A stretch of DNA of 64,000 nucleotides, taken from the NCBI GenBank assembly GCA_012934845.2, contig WNNJ02002564.1:1-64000 (forward strand), written 5' to 3'. The stretch is from Pomphorhynchus laevis. Its lineage: Eukaryota > Acanthocephala > Palaeacanthocephala > Echinorhynchida > Pomphorhynchidae. Under the pieces are notes generated by a model. It did not search any database. It saw only the letters and a program-made list of their open reading frames with translations, and was not told the origin of the DNA. The position numbers and the translations under genes are program-made. The stretch's first letter is position 1. Every line of letters starts with the position of its first letter. Below are positions 55,030 to 64,000 of this stretch, in pieces.

Positions 55030-56013
55030 ATCAAATTTTCTTCCTTTTTTGATAACCTTCAATCTTTATTCTAATACGCGGTACCTTATCTAATGATCGG
55101 TTTATAAAATACTGGGTTATAAAATTTCTTTTTGTGATCAAATATTTCCATTTGTCAAATTATTAACAAATTAACAAAATAAAAAATAAATTCATTTCTT
55201 AAAATAAATAATTTTCAAAAGTTTAATTTGTCTGCTTAATAAATATTCATGCTTTTATGATTTTTCCAGAATGACGCCCAATCTTTATTTTAAGGTAGCA
55301 TATTTATTTTTAATAGATTCATAAAATACTGGGTATAAAAAATTTTTAAATTAAAATTTATAATACAAAATATGTATTATAAAGGTGAGCTTCAGATGAG
55401 TAGCTATACGATAGCGATAAAATGATTTCTAGCGATAAAATGATTTCTAGCGATAAAATGATGACTATCGATAATATATGTGGATAATTCAGTTTGATCA
55501 TTTGTTAAATATAATAACCAAATATATAAATAAAAATATTACCAAAATTTTAATTTTTAAAGTTTAAAATATTTAAGAATGAATAATAAATAACATACTC
55601 TGCGTTGGAATAAGATATTACACTAGATAATTACATTCATTGAGCGAAATATTGAATAGAAAAAATTATTTGTTTGGTATATCAAATATAAGAAAAAGCA
55701 ACCAAAATTCGGTAGTCTTCATGTTAGCTTCAGACGACTAGTGATAATTTAAATGTAACGACAAATTCAGTTATTTTACTGCCTTCTTATGATCAATAAA
55801 GTAATCTTTGGAAAATATTAAACTCTTTTTACCAATTTTCAGAGTGATCAATGGTCAAAAAGTAAAGGTTTTATTTCCTGGAATGACAAACAGGCGTAGC
55901 CGAATTTCGTGAATTTCCTATGAAGTAACATTTTATTAGAATTTTATAAACATTTTATTAAAATTTTAAAAGTAGTAATTTCATTAATATATTTATACCG
56001 ATAATTATCGTAT
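55030..56013. other. AT-rich sequence with an 18-bp triplicate
   Basis: TAGCGATAAAATGATTTC is repeated three times in tandem at about 55411-55466. Elsewhere there are faint traces of the PLE type-2 terminal block (near 55060 and 55590: TTGGAATAAGATATTACACT). No gene. Confidence 0.5.
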
Positions 56014-56199
56014 AAATTTAGTATTTCTTAAAATAATAAATTATTTGGTTTGAAATTCATCACAAATGATTGACAGCATTTTAGTGCCACTATTGTGTAA
56101 GACATTTTAATCAAAAGATTAAAAACAAATTTTAAATAAATAAAAATATTAATTTATAAGCCTTTTAAAAGTCTCTTTCATTTGATTATTATAACATAC

Positions 56200-56670
56200 A
56201 AAAAAGTGGTGCACAACCAAGAGAAAGTGGTGCACGACTAAGAGAAAGGGGTGCACGACTCGATGTGGTGTGCTCTGAGATGAGGGGCGAAATATTCGAG
56301 CGGACGTTTATAGACGTCAACGTTTTTCAACACTTGCTCAATCTAAAGTCAACCGTAGCCCAGAATCCTCTTTACTCTACAATGAATCCCGCAAGCAGTC
56401 AAAATATTCCGAGAGAATATCGATCGTCGAGCATGAACATTTTGTTCCTGCCATATTCTCGACTTCTGGCGGAATCGGGGTATATGCTATGAGTCTATTA
56501 AGAGATATCACCGACAAGCGAACCCTAAGCGACAGATCCGCTTACCCAAACGTACTATGCCACCTAAAGAGGTGCATTGAATTTACAATAGCCCGTGCAG
56601 TGTCCGCGACCCTCCAGTGCCCTCCCTCGACAAGGCGGCACCCCTGTAGACAGATGACGACAATAGCCTA
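56200..56670 (+). pseudogene. Retroelement C-terminal domain remnant, copy 1
   Basis: GARLDVVCSEMRGEIFERTF, IDVNVFQH, then after a frameshift SLLRDITDKRTLSDRSAYP, VLCHLKRCIEFTIARAVSAT. This corresponds to a domain often found C-terminal in invertebrate retroelement proteins: (D)GARLDVxAxGFW..R.FFDVRVFN ... EHGTFTPLVF..GGMG ... RLSFALLRS. The exact clade is not known to me. Confidence 0.55.
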
Positions 56671-56879
56671 AGAAAACACATTTAAATGTTAAAATAATTA
56701 GTGTTTTATCAAGGACCTATTTGCGGGTAACCTTTATGGTTGTATTAATGTTAGGATTCAATTTTTGTGCGAAAAAATTATAACATACAATTCCGTCAAT
56801 AACAATGTTATATTCGAAAACCACACAACAACCCGAGATAACGATGCAAGGATTACATAGCTTGTTCCGGACTGTATGG

Positions 56880-57290
56880 CGATAGAACGGTGTGTACTCT
56901 CATGGATGTATGCGTTTTCAACGCGTTCGCACCTTCTAACAGCTCGAAAAGAGTAGATGCATGTTTCGAATATCACGAAACAAGAAAGAAGAGCAAGTAT
57001 CTGGAAAGAGTTACTGTTGTTGAACACGCAACATTCATACCTGTGGTTTTTTCTCACTGGGGTGGTGCCGGTAAAGAAGCCAGTCAATTATTAAAGCGGA
57101 TCGCCAGACTGCAATCTCTAAAAACTGGAGCTCAATATTCACAACAAATATCGAAGATTCGATTATGCCTTGGAATATCATTTGTCGTATGATTTCACGA
57201 TGTATTCTCGGGGCACGATCATCACAGAACTGCCCAGCCCCGTCCTGTCTCTACGACGTAGCACAACCTTACAATGAAGGATTTGAGATT
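56880..57290 (+). pseudogene. Retroelement C-terminal domain remnant, copy 2
   Basis: Open frame from about 56890: DVCVFNAFAPSNSSKRVD, YHETRKKSKYLERVTVVEHA, TFIPVVFSHWGGAGKEASQL, then KIRLCLGISFVV. Same domain as copy 1, at a different portion. Only 200 bp separate the two, which may be parts of one element after deletion. Confidence 0.6.
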
Positions 57291-57650
57291 ACTTTGTTTG
57301 TAACTTATTTCGACTTGTTTGTAACTTATTTGATCAAACAATAATAATTAATAAAATAATAACATACAATACTATAGTCATTCAGCTGTTTTGTCTGCTC
57401 ACGGAAAATAGCCATGTAGAAAGAAATATAGCATTTCTTTAAGAAATGCCATTTCATAAGAAATTTAGCATTTCTTAAAATAATAAATTATTTGGTTTAA
57501 AAACATCACAAAGGATTGACAGCATTTTAGTACCACTATCGTTTAAGACATTTTAAAGACATTTTAATCAAAAGATTAAAAACAAATTTTAAATAAATAA
57601 AAATATTAATTTATAAGCCTTTTAAAAGTCTATTTCATTTGATTATGAAA

Positions 57651-58312
57651 TTTAGTTATACATTTTATGATAAACATTTGGTTATTGCAAAAAGTTCGAT
57701 TATGACCGTACATTTGACCTTCGTGATTGCAAATAAAATTTCATTAAAACGGATAAAATACTGAGAGTATTTATTAAAACGTGTTGTTTTGTTAACTCTA
57801 TCTCCTAATTTGTATCTAAACATATAATCTTAACATCATAAGTAAGATTTTGTAAAGGATTCTTGTATTTCTTTTTAAATATCAAATATACGATAGAATC
57901 AATTACCTTTTGAGTTGGACCCCAATAACCCGGTGCTACAAATAAGATCACCAACTGTGATAATTCTTTAGATTAAAAACCAGTAAACGAAATTCCCTAG
58001 GGATAAGTAAATTACAAAGTGTATATATAATTCAATAAATTTTATTAAAAATATTTTAGCATTCAAAACACGAAATTGGATCCTATATGAAGATCAGTAT
58101 GTGATTATTCAAGCCGTGATATCTAAACATGGATTTCGAAAAATTATTTCAAAAACGAAAACAAGATACACATTAGCCTAATATATATAGTGTGTGTAAT
58201 ATCAAAAAGGAGAACACACTTTACTTTGTAAAAACGAATTCAACATTGTTGCTTCATTGCAGATTTAGTAGTAAGCATAGATAAGCAGCCAGAATTTGTT
58301 TTCATACTTTTA
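57651..58312. other. AT-rich intergenic sequence downstream of DnaJ
   Basis: No gene is seen. A possible DnaJ poly(A) signal (AATAAA on the minus strand) lies at 58046-58041, 267 nt past the stop. Confidence 0.45.
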
Positions 58313-59338
58313 TCATTCGAGGAACACCCTAGATAGAACTTCTTTCACGCGAGGAGATATAGTGGTAGGAAATTTAATATTGAAGCTTATTATCTTTTTA
58401 CCACGTTTATGTGGAGATTTAGGTATAGGCAGTCCGCGATTAGGTTGTTCTATTCTGTCATTTGGCTTTATAACACGGGTTAATCGTAAAGGTTGGGTAG
58501 TACCGTCAATATTAGGAATGGAAATCGTGCAGTTTCCTAACAGTGCCTGTTTCAGAGTAATATCGGCAACATAGTGAATGTCATATCCGTCACGCTTGAA
58601 AATTGGATGTGGCTTATCACACAGTATGAATACAATATCAGCCGGTATCGTGTTTGGATTCTGATCACCTTCCTTTGGAAATGTTATCTTAGTACCTGCC
58701 TTCCAGCCAGGTTTTACATCAATTGTAAGTACCTTTTCTTCCATTACCACCGATCCATCAGAATTTATAACTCGCCTACCAATTTTCATCTTTTTCGAGC
58801 ATCCTTTAAACACCTCCTCTAAACTAACCATCAAATTGTGATTGATTGCAGGGTCTTGCTTCATTTGACCGCCATGATTTTGAAAGTTCGTGTGATTGCG
58901 ACCTGATAGATTGTTACCACGAATATGGGCTGAAAATAGCTTAAAAGGATCACGCATGTCACTTGATCCATCATCAAACATAAGGTCAGACAAATCGGAA
59001 AATGGAAATTTGTCGCCAAAGAAGTTTTTAAACGTTTCGGTAGGATCACCACTCCAGTATCGAAATTTAGGACCACCTGCTCTGCCAGTGGCACCGGCAT
59101 ACTCACCACCAGAACTAGCTTGGAGTCCTTCTTCTCCATGAACATCGTATATCTCTCGTTTGTTCTTATCTATCAAAACCTCATATGCTTCAGCAACTTC
59201 TTTAAACTTAGCCTCTGCATTTGATTCTTTACATTTATCTGGATGATATTTCAAGGCTAGCTTTCTGTATGCCTTCTTTATGTCGGCTTCAGTTGCATTG
59301 CGTGGAATTCCCAATATTTTGTAATAATCTTTACCCAT
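58313..59338 (-). CDS. DNAJB: DnaJ/HSP40 co-chaperone, subfamily B (type II)
   Basis: 341 codons, single exon, full length. The J domain is at 1-70 with [22 protein letters not shown] (HPD at 32-34, needed to stimulate Hsp70 ATPase) and RREIYD-like [14 protein letters not shown]. It is followed by a Gly/Ser-rich linker (76-160, only weakly G/F-like, with [11 protein letters not shown]). There is no Cys-rich zinc domain, which makes it type II. The C-terminal substrate-binding domains (162-341) carry [57 protein letters not shown] and RGLPIPK. This is the DNAJB1/4/5/Sis1-like layout: client binding and handover to cytosolic Hsp70, including disaggregation. The start is fixed by the family N-terminus. 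No heat-shock element could be recognised in the AT-rich upstream sequence. Confidence 0.93.
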   Translation of the reverse strand: MGKDYYKILGIPRNATEADIKKAYRKLALKYHPDKCKESNAEAKFKEVAEAYEVLIDKNKREIYDVHGEEGLQASSGGEYAGATGRAGGPKFRYWSGDPTETFKNFFGDKFPFSDLSDLMFDDGSSDMRDPFKLFSAHIRGNNLSGRNHTNFQNHGGQMKQDPAINHNLMVSLEEVFKGCSKKMKIGRRVINSDGSVVMEEKVLTIDVKPGWKAGTKITFPKEGDQNPNTIPADIVFILCDKPHPIFKRDGYDIHYVADITLKQALLGNCTISIPNIDGTTQPLRLTRVIKPNDRIEQPNRGLPIPKSPHKRGKKIISFNIKFPTTISPRVKEVLSRVFLE

Positions 59339-59735
59339 TTTGAATTAGTTTAACCTGGTGTTCATAACCGAGATATTTTAAGAAACAATTATCTATAATA
59401 TAAAAATATAACCGTTAAATGTGTATGAATTAATGTTTTTACACCATGTTGGTATCTTTTTCAATAATATTTGAACAAATACAAAGATAGAACATTAAAT
59501 ACTTAAAAGTTTAAAATTATCATGCTTGTTTAAATTCGGTAGTAGCAGTTTGATTAGCAGTTTTACTATTCGGTTGTGTTATAATTTTATTGTGCACTTA
59601 AAAATAGTCAATATTTATACGACCCAACTGGTATCCCGATTCACTAATTTATAACATAATAAAAATTAAAATTGTTAAATAAAATTAAAATATACTCCTT
59701 TATCAGGAGTATAATCCTTTATACTCCTTTAAAAG
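59339..59735. other. 5' flank of DnaJ
   Basis: AT-rich; holds the DnaJ promoter by position. Near 59695-59730 a short direct repeat TATACTCCTTTA occurs two to three times. Nothing else. Confidence 0.45.
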
Positions 59736-59893
59736 GTTTTTGCGTAGTTTATTAGATCAAAGAGCTTAGTTATTATTATATACCGCCAGAGCTTTCGCCG
59801 CGTTACAGCTTCCTCAGTGGCTCAAACACGGCGAAAGCTCTGGCAGTATATAATAATAACTCAGCTCTTTGATCTAATAAACTACACAAAATC
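59736..59893. repeat. Foldback element, 65-bp arms and 28-bp loop
   Basis: 59736-59800 (TTTGCGTAGTTTATTAGATC...CCAGAGCTTTCGCCG) is the near-perfect inverted copy of 59829-59893. The inner part is G+C-richer (GCCAGAGCTTTCGCCG). No ORF. It may be a snap-back MITE or two ends of an excised transposon. Confidence 0.8.
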
Positions 59894-59899
59894 TTAACA

Positions 59900-61085
59900 A
59901 CATGAGGCTGAGAGATAAGCGGACATTTAAAAGGGGTACATCTAGAGGTTATTAATTTCTTGAAAATATAAAATTATTGATAAATCTTTTAATCTTAATT
60001 TGATGTTGGGCTCAGTATTTTACAACAACTGAGTCTGGTTAAGAGAATATAAGCTTTATAGTTTTATTACAGATTTTACAAATCAATTTAAAAAATATTA
60101 AAATCTTCAAATTTTTCAAATTCTAATATAATTAAAATAGATTCCTTTCTAATATTTTTACAGCCATTAAATTTCTTGAATATGTCAAACTATTAATAAC
60201 TAAATATAAAAACGGACTTTTTAAAATTTTATAATTATTTGCAATGCAAAATAACTTAATTTGATTGTCTAAACTTTTTTACTTTCTTTTTTAAATCCTG
60301 TAGATAAATCAGATGAACATAAAAAAATAATTTTTTAAGTTAACTTTTTGTTAACTTTTTTATCATCATATTAAAAGGGGTTATTATTTTCATGAAATTA
60401 ATAACTTGAAATTTAATAAAATTAATAAATTTGTAAATTTAATAAATTTAAAAAGGGTAAAAAAGGAAACCAAGTACACCCATAAATGAATTGTCGCTGA
60501 CTTTCTATATCCACTTTTGTGAGTAAAAAACGTGGGCCTATCGACTTTGCATCGAGAAATAATATCTAAATCACTGCATGTTTCGAAATATTTATCTTTA
60601 AATAGTTATAAAAATTATTTTAAAGATCAAGAAATTTCCTATTTTAAATTTATATATGATACAAAGCTTCACTTAAGTAAAGCGATTAAAGCTTTACTTA
60701 AACGTAAAGCTATTTAATATGGAACATAACACATCGTTGAAGACGTGCTCTATTAGATGGTTCAACTATGAGAAAGTGAAATAAACATCCATTTTGAGTG
60801 ATATGATTATCAAATATACATTTTTTTTATTAAATTATGTTAAAATTTTACAAAAATAACTGTTAAAAATACAGGAAATTATCACATAAAATTATTTAAA
60901 TAGAGATCCAAACCAGTTGTATCATTTTTTATCCTTCATATGAAAATTAAGATCAACAACAAACTAGAAATTTAAAAATTTGTCAAATTTATCAATAAAG
61001 AAACTAATTATCAGTTACTTATCAATTAAGGCAGTAATAAGAACTTTATTCTTATTATTATAAGAATAAAGCTGAAAGACTTTCC
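59900..61085. other. AT-rich sequence with one weak open frame
   Basis: A plus-strand frame at 60532-60717 reads LHREIISKSLHVSKYLSLNS and ISYFKFIYDTKLHLSKAIKA, then stop. It includes a small internal repeat (AAAGCGATTAAAGCTTTACTTAA). It is not recognised and may be chance. Nothing else is seen. Confidence 0.35.
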
Positions 61086-61089
61086 ATTG

Positions 61090-61235
61090 ATAACGACTTT
61101 TGCTAGTATCCTTCCAATTGATCTGTCGTAATGGCCTGTCACCGGGTGTTGTCCGCGTTTAGCTCACCCCTTAGCTGAAATGTTGCGGGGAGTTTTTAGG
61201 AGCACCAGGAGGTGGAACGGTCATAACCCCCCTTA
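61090..61235. other. G+C-rich patch, probable transposon scrap
   Basis: A 145-bp patch (CACCGGGTGTTGTCCGCG..., TTGCGGGGAGTTTTTAGG, CACCAGGAGGTGGAACGG) stands out from DNA near 80% AT. On the minus strand it reads like retroelement protein (RGELNADNTR, QAITTDQLEGY). Source family is unknown. Confidence 0.35.
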
Positions 61236-61239
61236 ATCT

Positions 61240-63699
61240 TTAATTGTGTGATGTAATACAAGTTATGCAACAATCAGTATGGACTTTACTGATGCATCGC
61301 ATTAAAACTCATGACCTATTAGTTGACACAACTAATAAAGAGGAAAAATATACACTTGACAAAAAGATTTCAGTGCCAACAAAAAACTTATTAATGGGAA
61401 TTAATGTATTAATTTATGAATATTCAATATAATGTTATTAATATAATAAATATTAATTTTAATTATATTAATATTATATTAATATTATAAATAATATTAG
61501 TTAATATTATTATAATATTTTATAGTATAATATTAATTAAATAATAAATAATATTTCATAATATTCGATGCCTACGTGATTTTAAGAGCAGACGTGTATT
61601 TTTAACAATTAATATATACTCTTATTACTCATTCTATATTAATAAATTTTTATTAATATAAATTAATATATTAATTTATATTAATATTTACGCAATATTT
61701 CATTTCACCCAGTATCAACATATGTATGCCGGTTCTAAAAAGGAAATATGCTATAATTAGTCGGTATAAAAAATAATTTTCACATGACGCTTGGTATCTC
61801 AAAGACATTTTGTCTAAAATACAAAATTATAGATTCATCAAATGACTTCATAATATTTGATGTCAAGAAATGACGTGATATTAAGATCAAACGTGTATTT
61901 TTAACAATTAATATAAAAGCTTATTACTCATTATATAATAAATAATATATAAACTTTTATACTATGCCAGCTGGATAATATTTAATGGCGCTATACATGA
62001 AAAGCCCAGATGGATATTCATAAGATATTTTACCCCCTACCATTACGTTGTAATCAAATCTCTCACTATGCTCCTTATCTCTGCGTGAATTACTCGACCT
62101 TAGACATATATTCTATTTATAGCAATAAAATATTTTTTACATTAAAGTAGAAACGTTAGATAATGGATTTTAGCTCACTACGGAAATCAACTATTGAGTC
62201 ATGCCGTAGAAAATATGGGTAGTATGGTGAGAATCCAATAATAAATATTGTGCTAACTAGATTGGGTGACTAGCCAAATATTGGGTAAAATTATGCGTGA
62301 TAGAAATCACATAAAAGATTATGTAACCAATACGAGGTATTCGGCAATTTCGTTCTCAACAAATTGCGATCGATAATGTCTTCCTCCGATTCTAATGATA
62401 ATAATATGCTAGAATTAATTAGAAAATAATAATTACTAAGTATTACTAATTAATATTATTGATTATTAGTAATCATTAATTAATAATTAATAATTAATAT
62501 GAATTGGTAATCATTAATACTAATTAATATTAATGAAATATTGTTTAATATTTCTTAATAAATATTTATTTAATATTTTTTAATAATAATTCTCACCTTT
62601 CAAACAAAAGAATACCAGTTGTTATCCTTTTGTTTCATGGATTTTGAACATAATAAGTAATTATTAATAAAAATAAAATATTCATTTAAATTCCCATATA
62701 AATTGACACTAAAATGACAAATCAAATTGACAGACCTAAGTAATTACTATAAAATAATCATTAATTAATATTTTAATAGTACTATATATTTAATATAATT
62801 AATATTTAATTTCTACTTATTTTGCAGTCTACCACAATGATATCCTAATCCCGAAAATTTAGGGACTCAGCGGATGCATGGGCAAAAATTTATTAAGAGT
62901 TCAATTTATTTAAGTTTCGTACATTATTTTTATACCATTAAAATACACGATCATCATAATTTACCTTAGACGTTATACTTAATGAGAACTCACCATAAGC
63001 GTACAATATAGAACGTTTATCTTCAATAAAAAATAGCGATCAACATTTAATTACAAGAATGATCTATCACCGCAAATGAAATGCTATCTTTATATAACAA
63101 CTACAATAATATACTTCGATAAAATAGATGTTTATCGAGCATTTTGCGTATATGGTAAAGGCGAATAAACATTTTCATGATAATTTCGGGCATTCTTAAT
63201 TGTAAAAAAAGGAATTTCATGACAATTGTGAAAGAAATATGAGCTAATCCTACAATTTGATTCCCTAGTGTTAACATCATAAGACTTGCTTTACAATCAA
63301 ATTAATAATGAGAGAATGAAGTCAGCAATGGTAAAACAGTAAAAATATATCAAGAGATATAACGAAAATTGTTTGCAAGACTATCATCAAATACAGGTTT
63401 AGTAATTAGTACCGGATGTAATAATAACAACGAAAGTGAACCTTTACCGTAAAATAAAAGATTACGCTGAACTATTTCGATAAAATTAAATTGCATGCCT
63501 AAAAAACGCAGCTAATAATTGATAATTAGCTGATAACATAATTGATATTTTTGCCAAAAAATTAAAATATTGTATAAAATATTAAAATATATTAGAATAT
63601 TAAAATATTCAATTGTATAAAGCATATTTAATTGCGATAGAGATTAATAAAATTTTAAATAAGATAAAGATAAAGATAAAGATTTTCTTAATACTAAAT
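61240..63699. other. Gene-free AT-rich sequence
   Basis: Very simple TA/TTAATA-rich blocks (61430-61560, 62420-62580) alternate with mixed AT-rich DNA. A passage around 61550-61630 (ATATTTCATAATATTCGATGCC...GTGTATTTTTAACAATTAATAT) recurs at 61850-61925, a diverged 300-bp direct duplication. No gene or RNA is seen. Confidence 0.5.
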
Positions 63700-64000
63700 A
63701 AACATTCCCCGATGGGGGAGACAATAAGGAAGAAAAATTACAGAAAAGAAAAAGTAGTCAATAAGTAACATTTCTTCACTAACTTCTTCAGGTCTCCTCC
63801 ATGTTTATAGCTCTAGGGGAATCTGATCCCTAGAACCGATCCAGCACGCCGCCTTACGAGTGAACCACCCGGGGGCTGCCACCCCCCGAAGGATCCACTC
63901 GCGACGGACGATGTCAGGTAAGCGGGACACGAGTAGCTTCAAGAACATTAGTCTTTGCTCAGGGGGACGTCCTCTCGAGAAGAAGACTAACCCCGAAATA
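63700..64000 (-). mobile_element. LINE family A copy 3, 3' end (runs off the window)
   Basis: Read on the minus strand, the edge sequence matches the 3' ends of copies 1 and 2: CTCGAGAGGACGTCCCCCTG, AGCAAAGACTAATGTTCTTG, then a G+C-rich tail ending near 63770 with ATGGAGGAGACCTGAAG. It is less decayed in base composition (much higher G+C) than the other two copies, so it may be the youngest. The rest lies to the right. Confidence 0.8.

Larger units (their letters stand above)
56014..57650 (+). mobile_element. Retroelement remnant between 175-bp direct repeats
   Basis: 56014-56190 and 57462-57645 are direct copies (sharing AAATTATTTGGTTT, GATTGACAGCATTTTAGT, TTATAAGCCTTTTAAAAGTC). Between them lie two G+C-richer coding remnants of one protein type. 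The repeats could be terminal repeats of the element, or the result of two insertions of the same short element. Confidence 0.6.

Noticed and set aside
58861-59145. ORFs overlapping the DnaJ gene in other frames.
   Set aside because: They are shadows of the 341-codon DnaJ frame, which has full family similarity.
63830-63900. Possible tRNA or rRNA piece because of the high G+C.
   Set aside because: It aligns with the 3' region of the family A LINE copies, and no cloverleaf can be drawn.

Overview
The window looks like nuclear DNA of an intron-poor, strongly AT-rich invertebrate animal. Five animal-type protein genes can be read with the standard code, and GT-AG introns can be placed by eye. 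The rest is mostly decayed mobile elements and satellite DNA. I cannot name the species. A flatworm or another AT-rich invertebrate would fit, but that is inference only. Host genes: a gamma-glutamyl hydrolase 3' half in four exons (+, 813-6018); an ANGEL-type exonuclease/phosphatase in four recognised exons spread over 16 kb (-, 24623-8407); an intronless beta-hydroxyacid dehydrogenase (-, 29648-28737); an intronless UQCC1/CBP3-type cytochrome bc1 assembly factor (-, 50143-49460); and an intronless type II DnaJ/HSP40 (-, 59338-58313). The split genes were reconstructed from small exons with matching splice phases. The Angel and GGH introns have been inflated by transposon insertion. Region by region: 0-6 kb holds GGH, with a scrambled GIY-YIG Penelope-like element (PLE) in its 4.6 kb intron. 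8.4-24.6 kb holds the Angel gene; its introns contain a sense-opposed LINE (13.3-16.8 kb), hammerhead-like foldbacks, a MITE and unidentified decayed coding segments. 24.9-28.4 kb is a satellite block made of a 128-bp repeat and a related 18-bp repeat. 28.7-29.65 kb is the dehydrogenase. 29.9-35 kb is a decayed Ty3/gypsy element with LTR remnants. 36-37.3 kb is a MITE-like element carrying a 215-bp tandem repeat. 37.4-39 kb carries RTE-like LINE tails. 38.6-45.25 kb is an array of a 12-bp unit, split by a second type of PLE and by an APE-type LINE. 46-50 kb has an RTE fragment, a hAT-type MITE, a second copy of the second PLE type, and UQCC1. 50.9-57.6 kb is a graveyard of LINE, gypsy and other retroelement fragments. 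58.3-59.3 kb is DnaJ. 59.4-63.7 kb is nearly gene-free AT-rich DNA, and the right edge is the 3' end of a third copy of the 13-kb LINE family. The host genes do not form an operon or pathway: folate deglutamylation, RNA/phosphoester hydrolysis, hydroxyacid oxidation, complex III assembly and protein folding are independent housekeeping roles. What ties the window together is retroelement activity: PLE termini with hammerhead-ribozyme-like cores, nested insertions into satellite arrays, and foldback (inverted) copies. All family names come from reading translated motifs by eye; no database search was possible.
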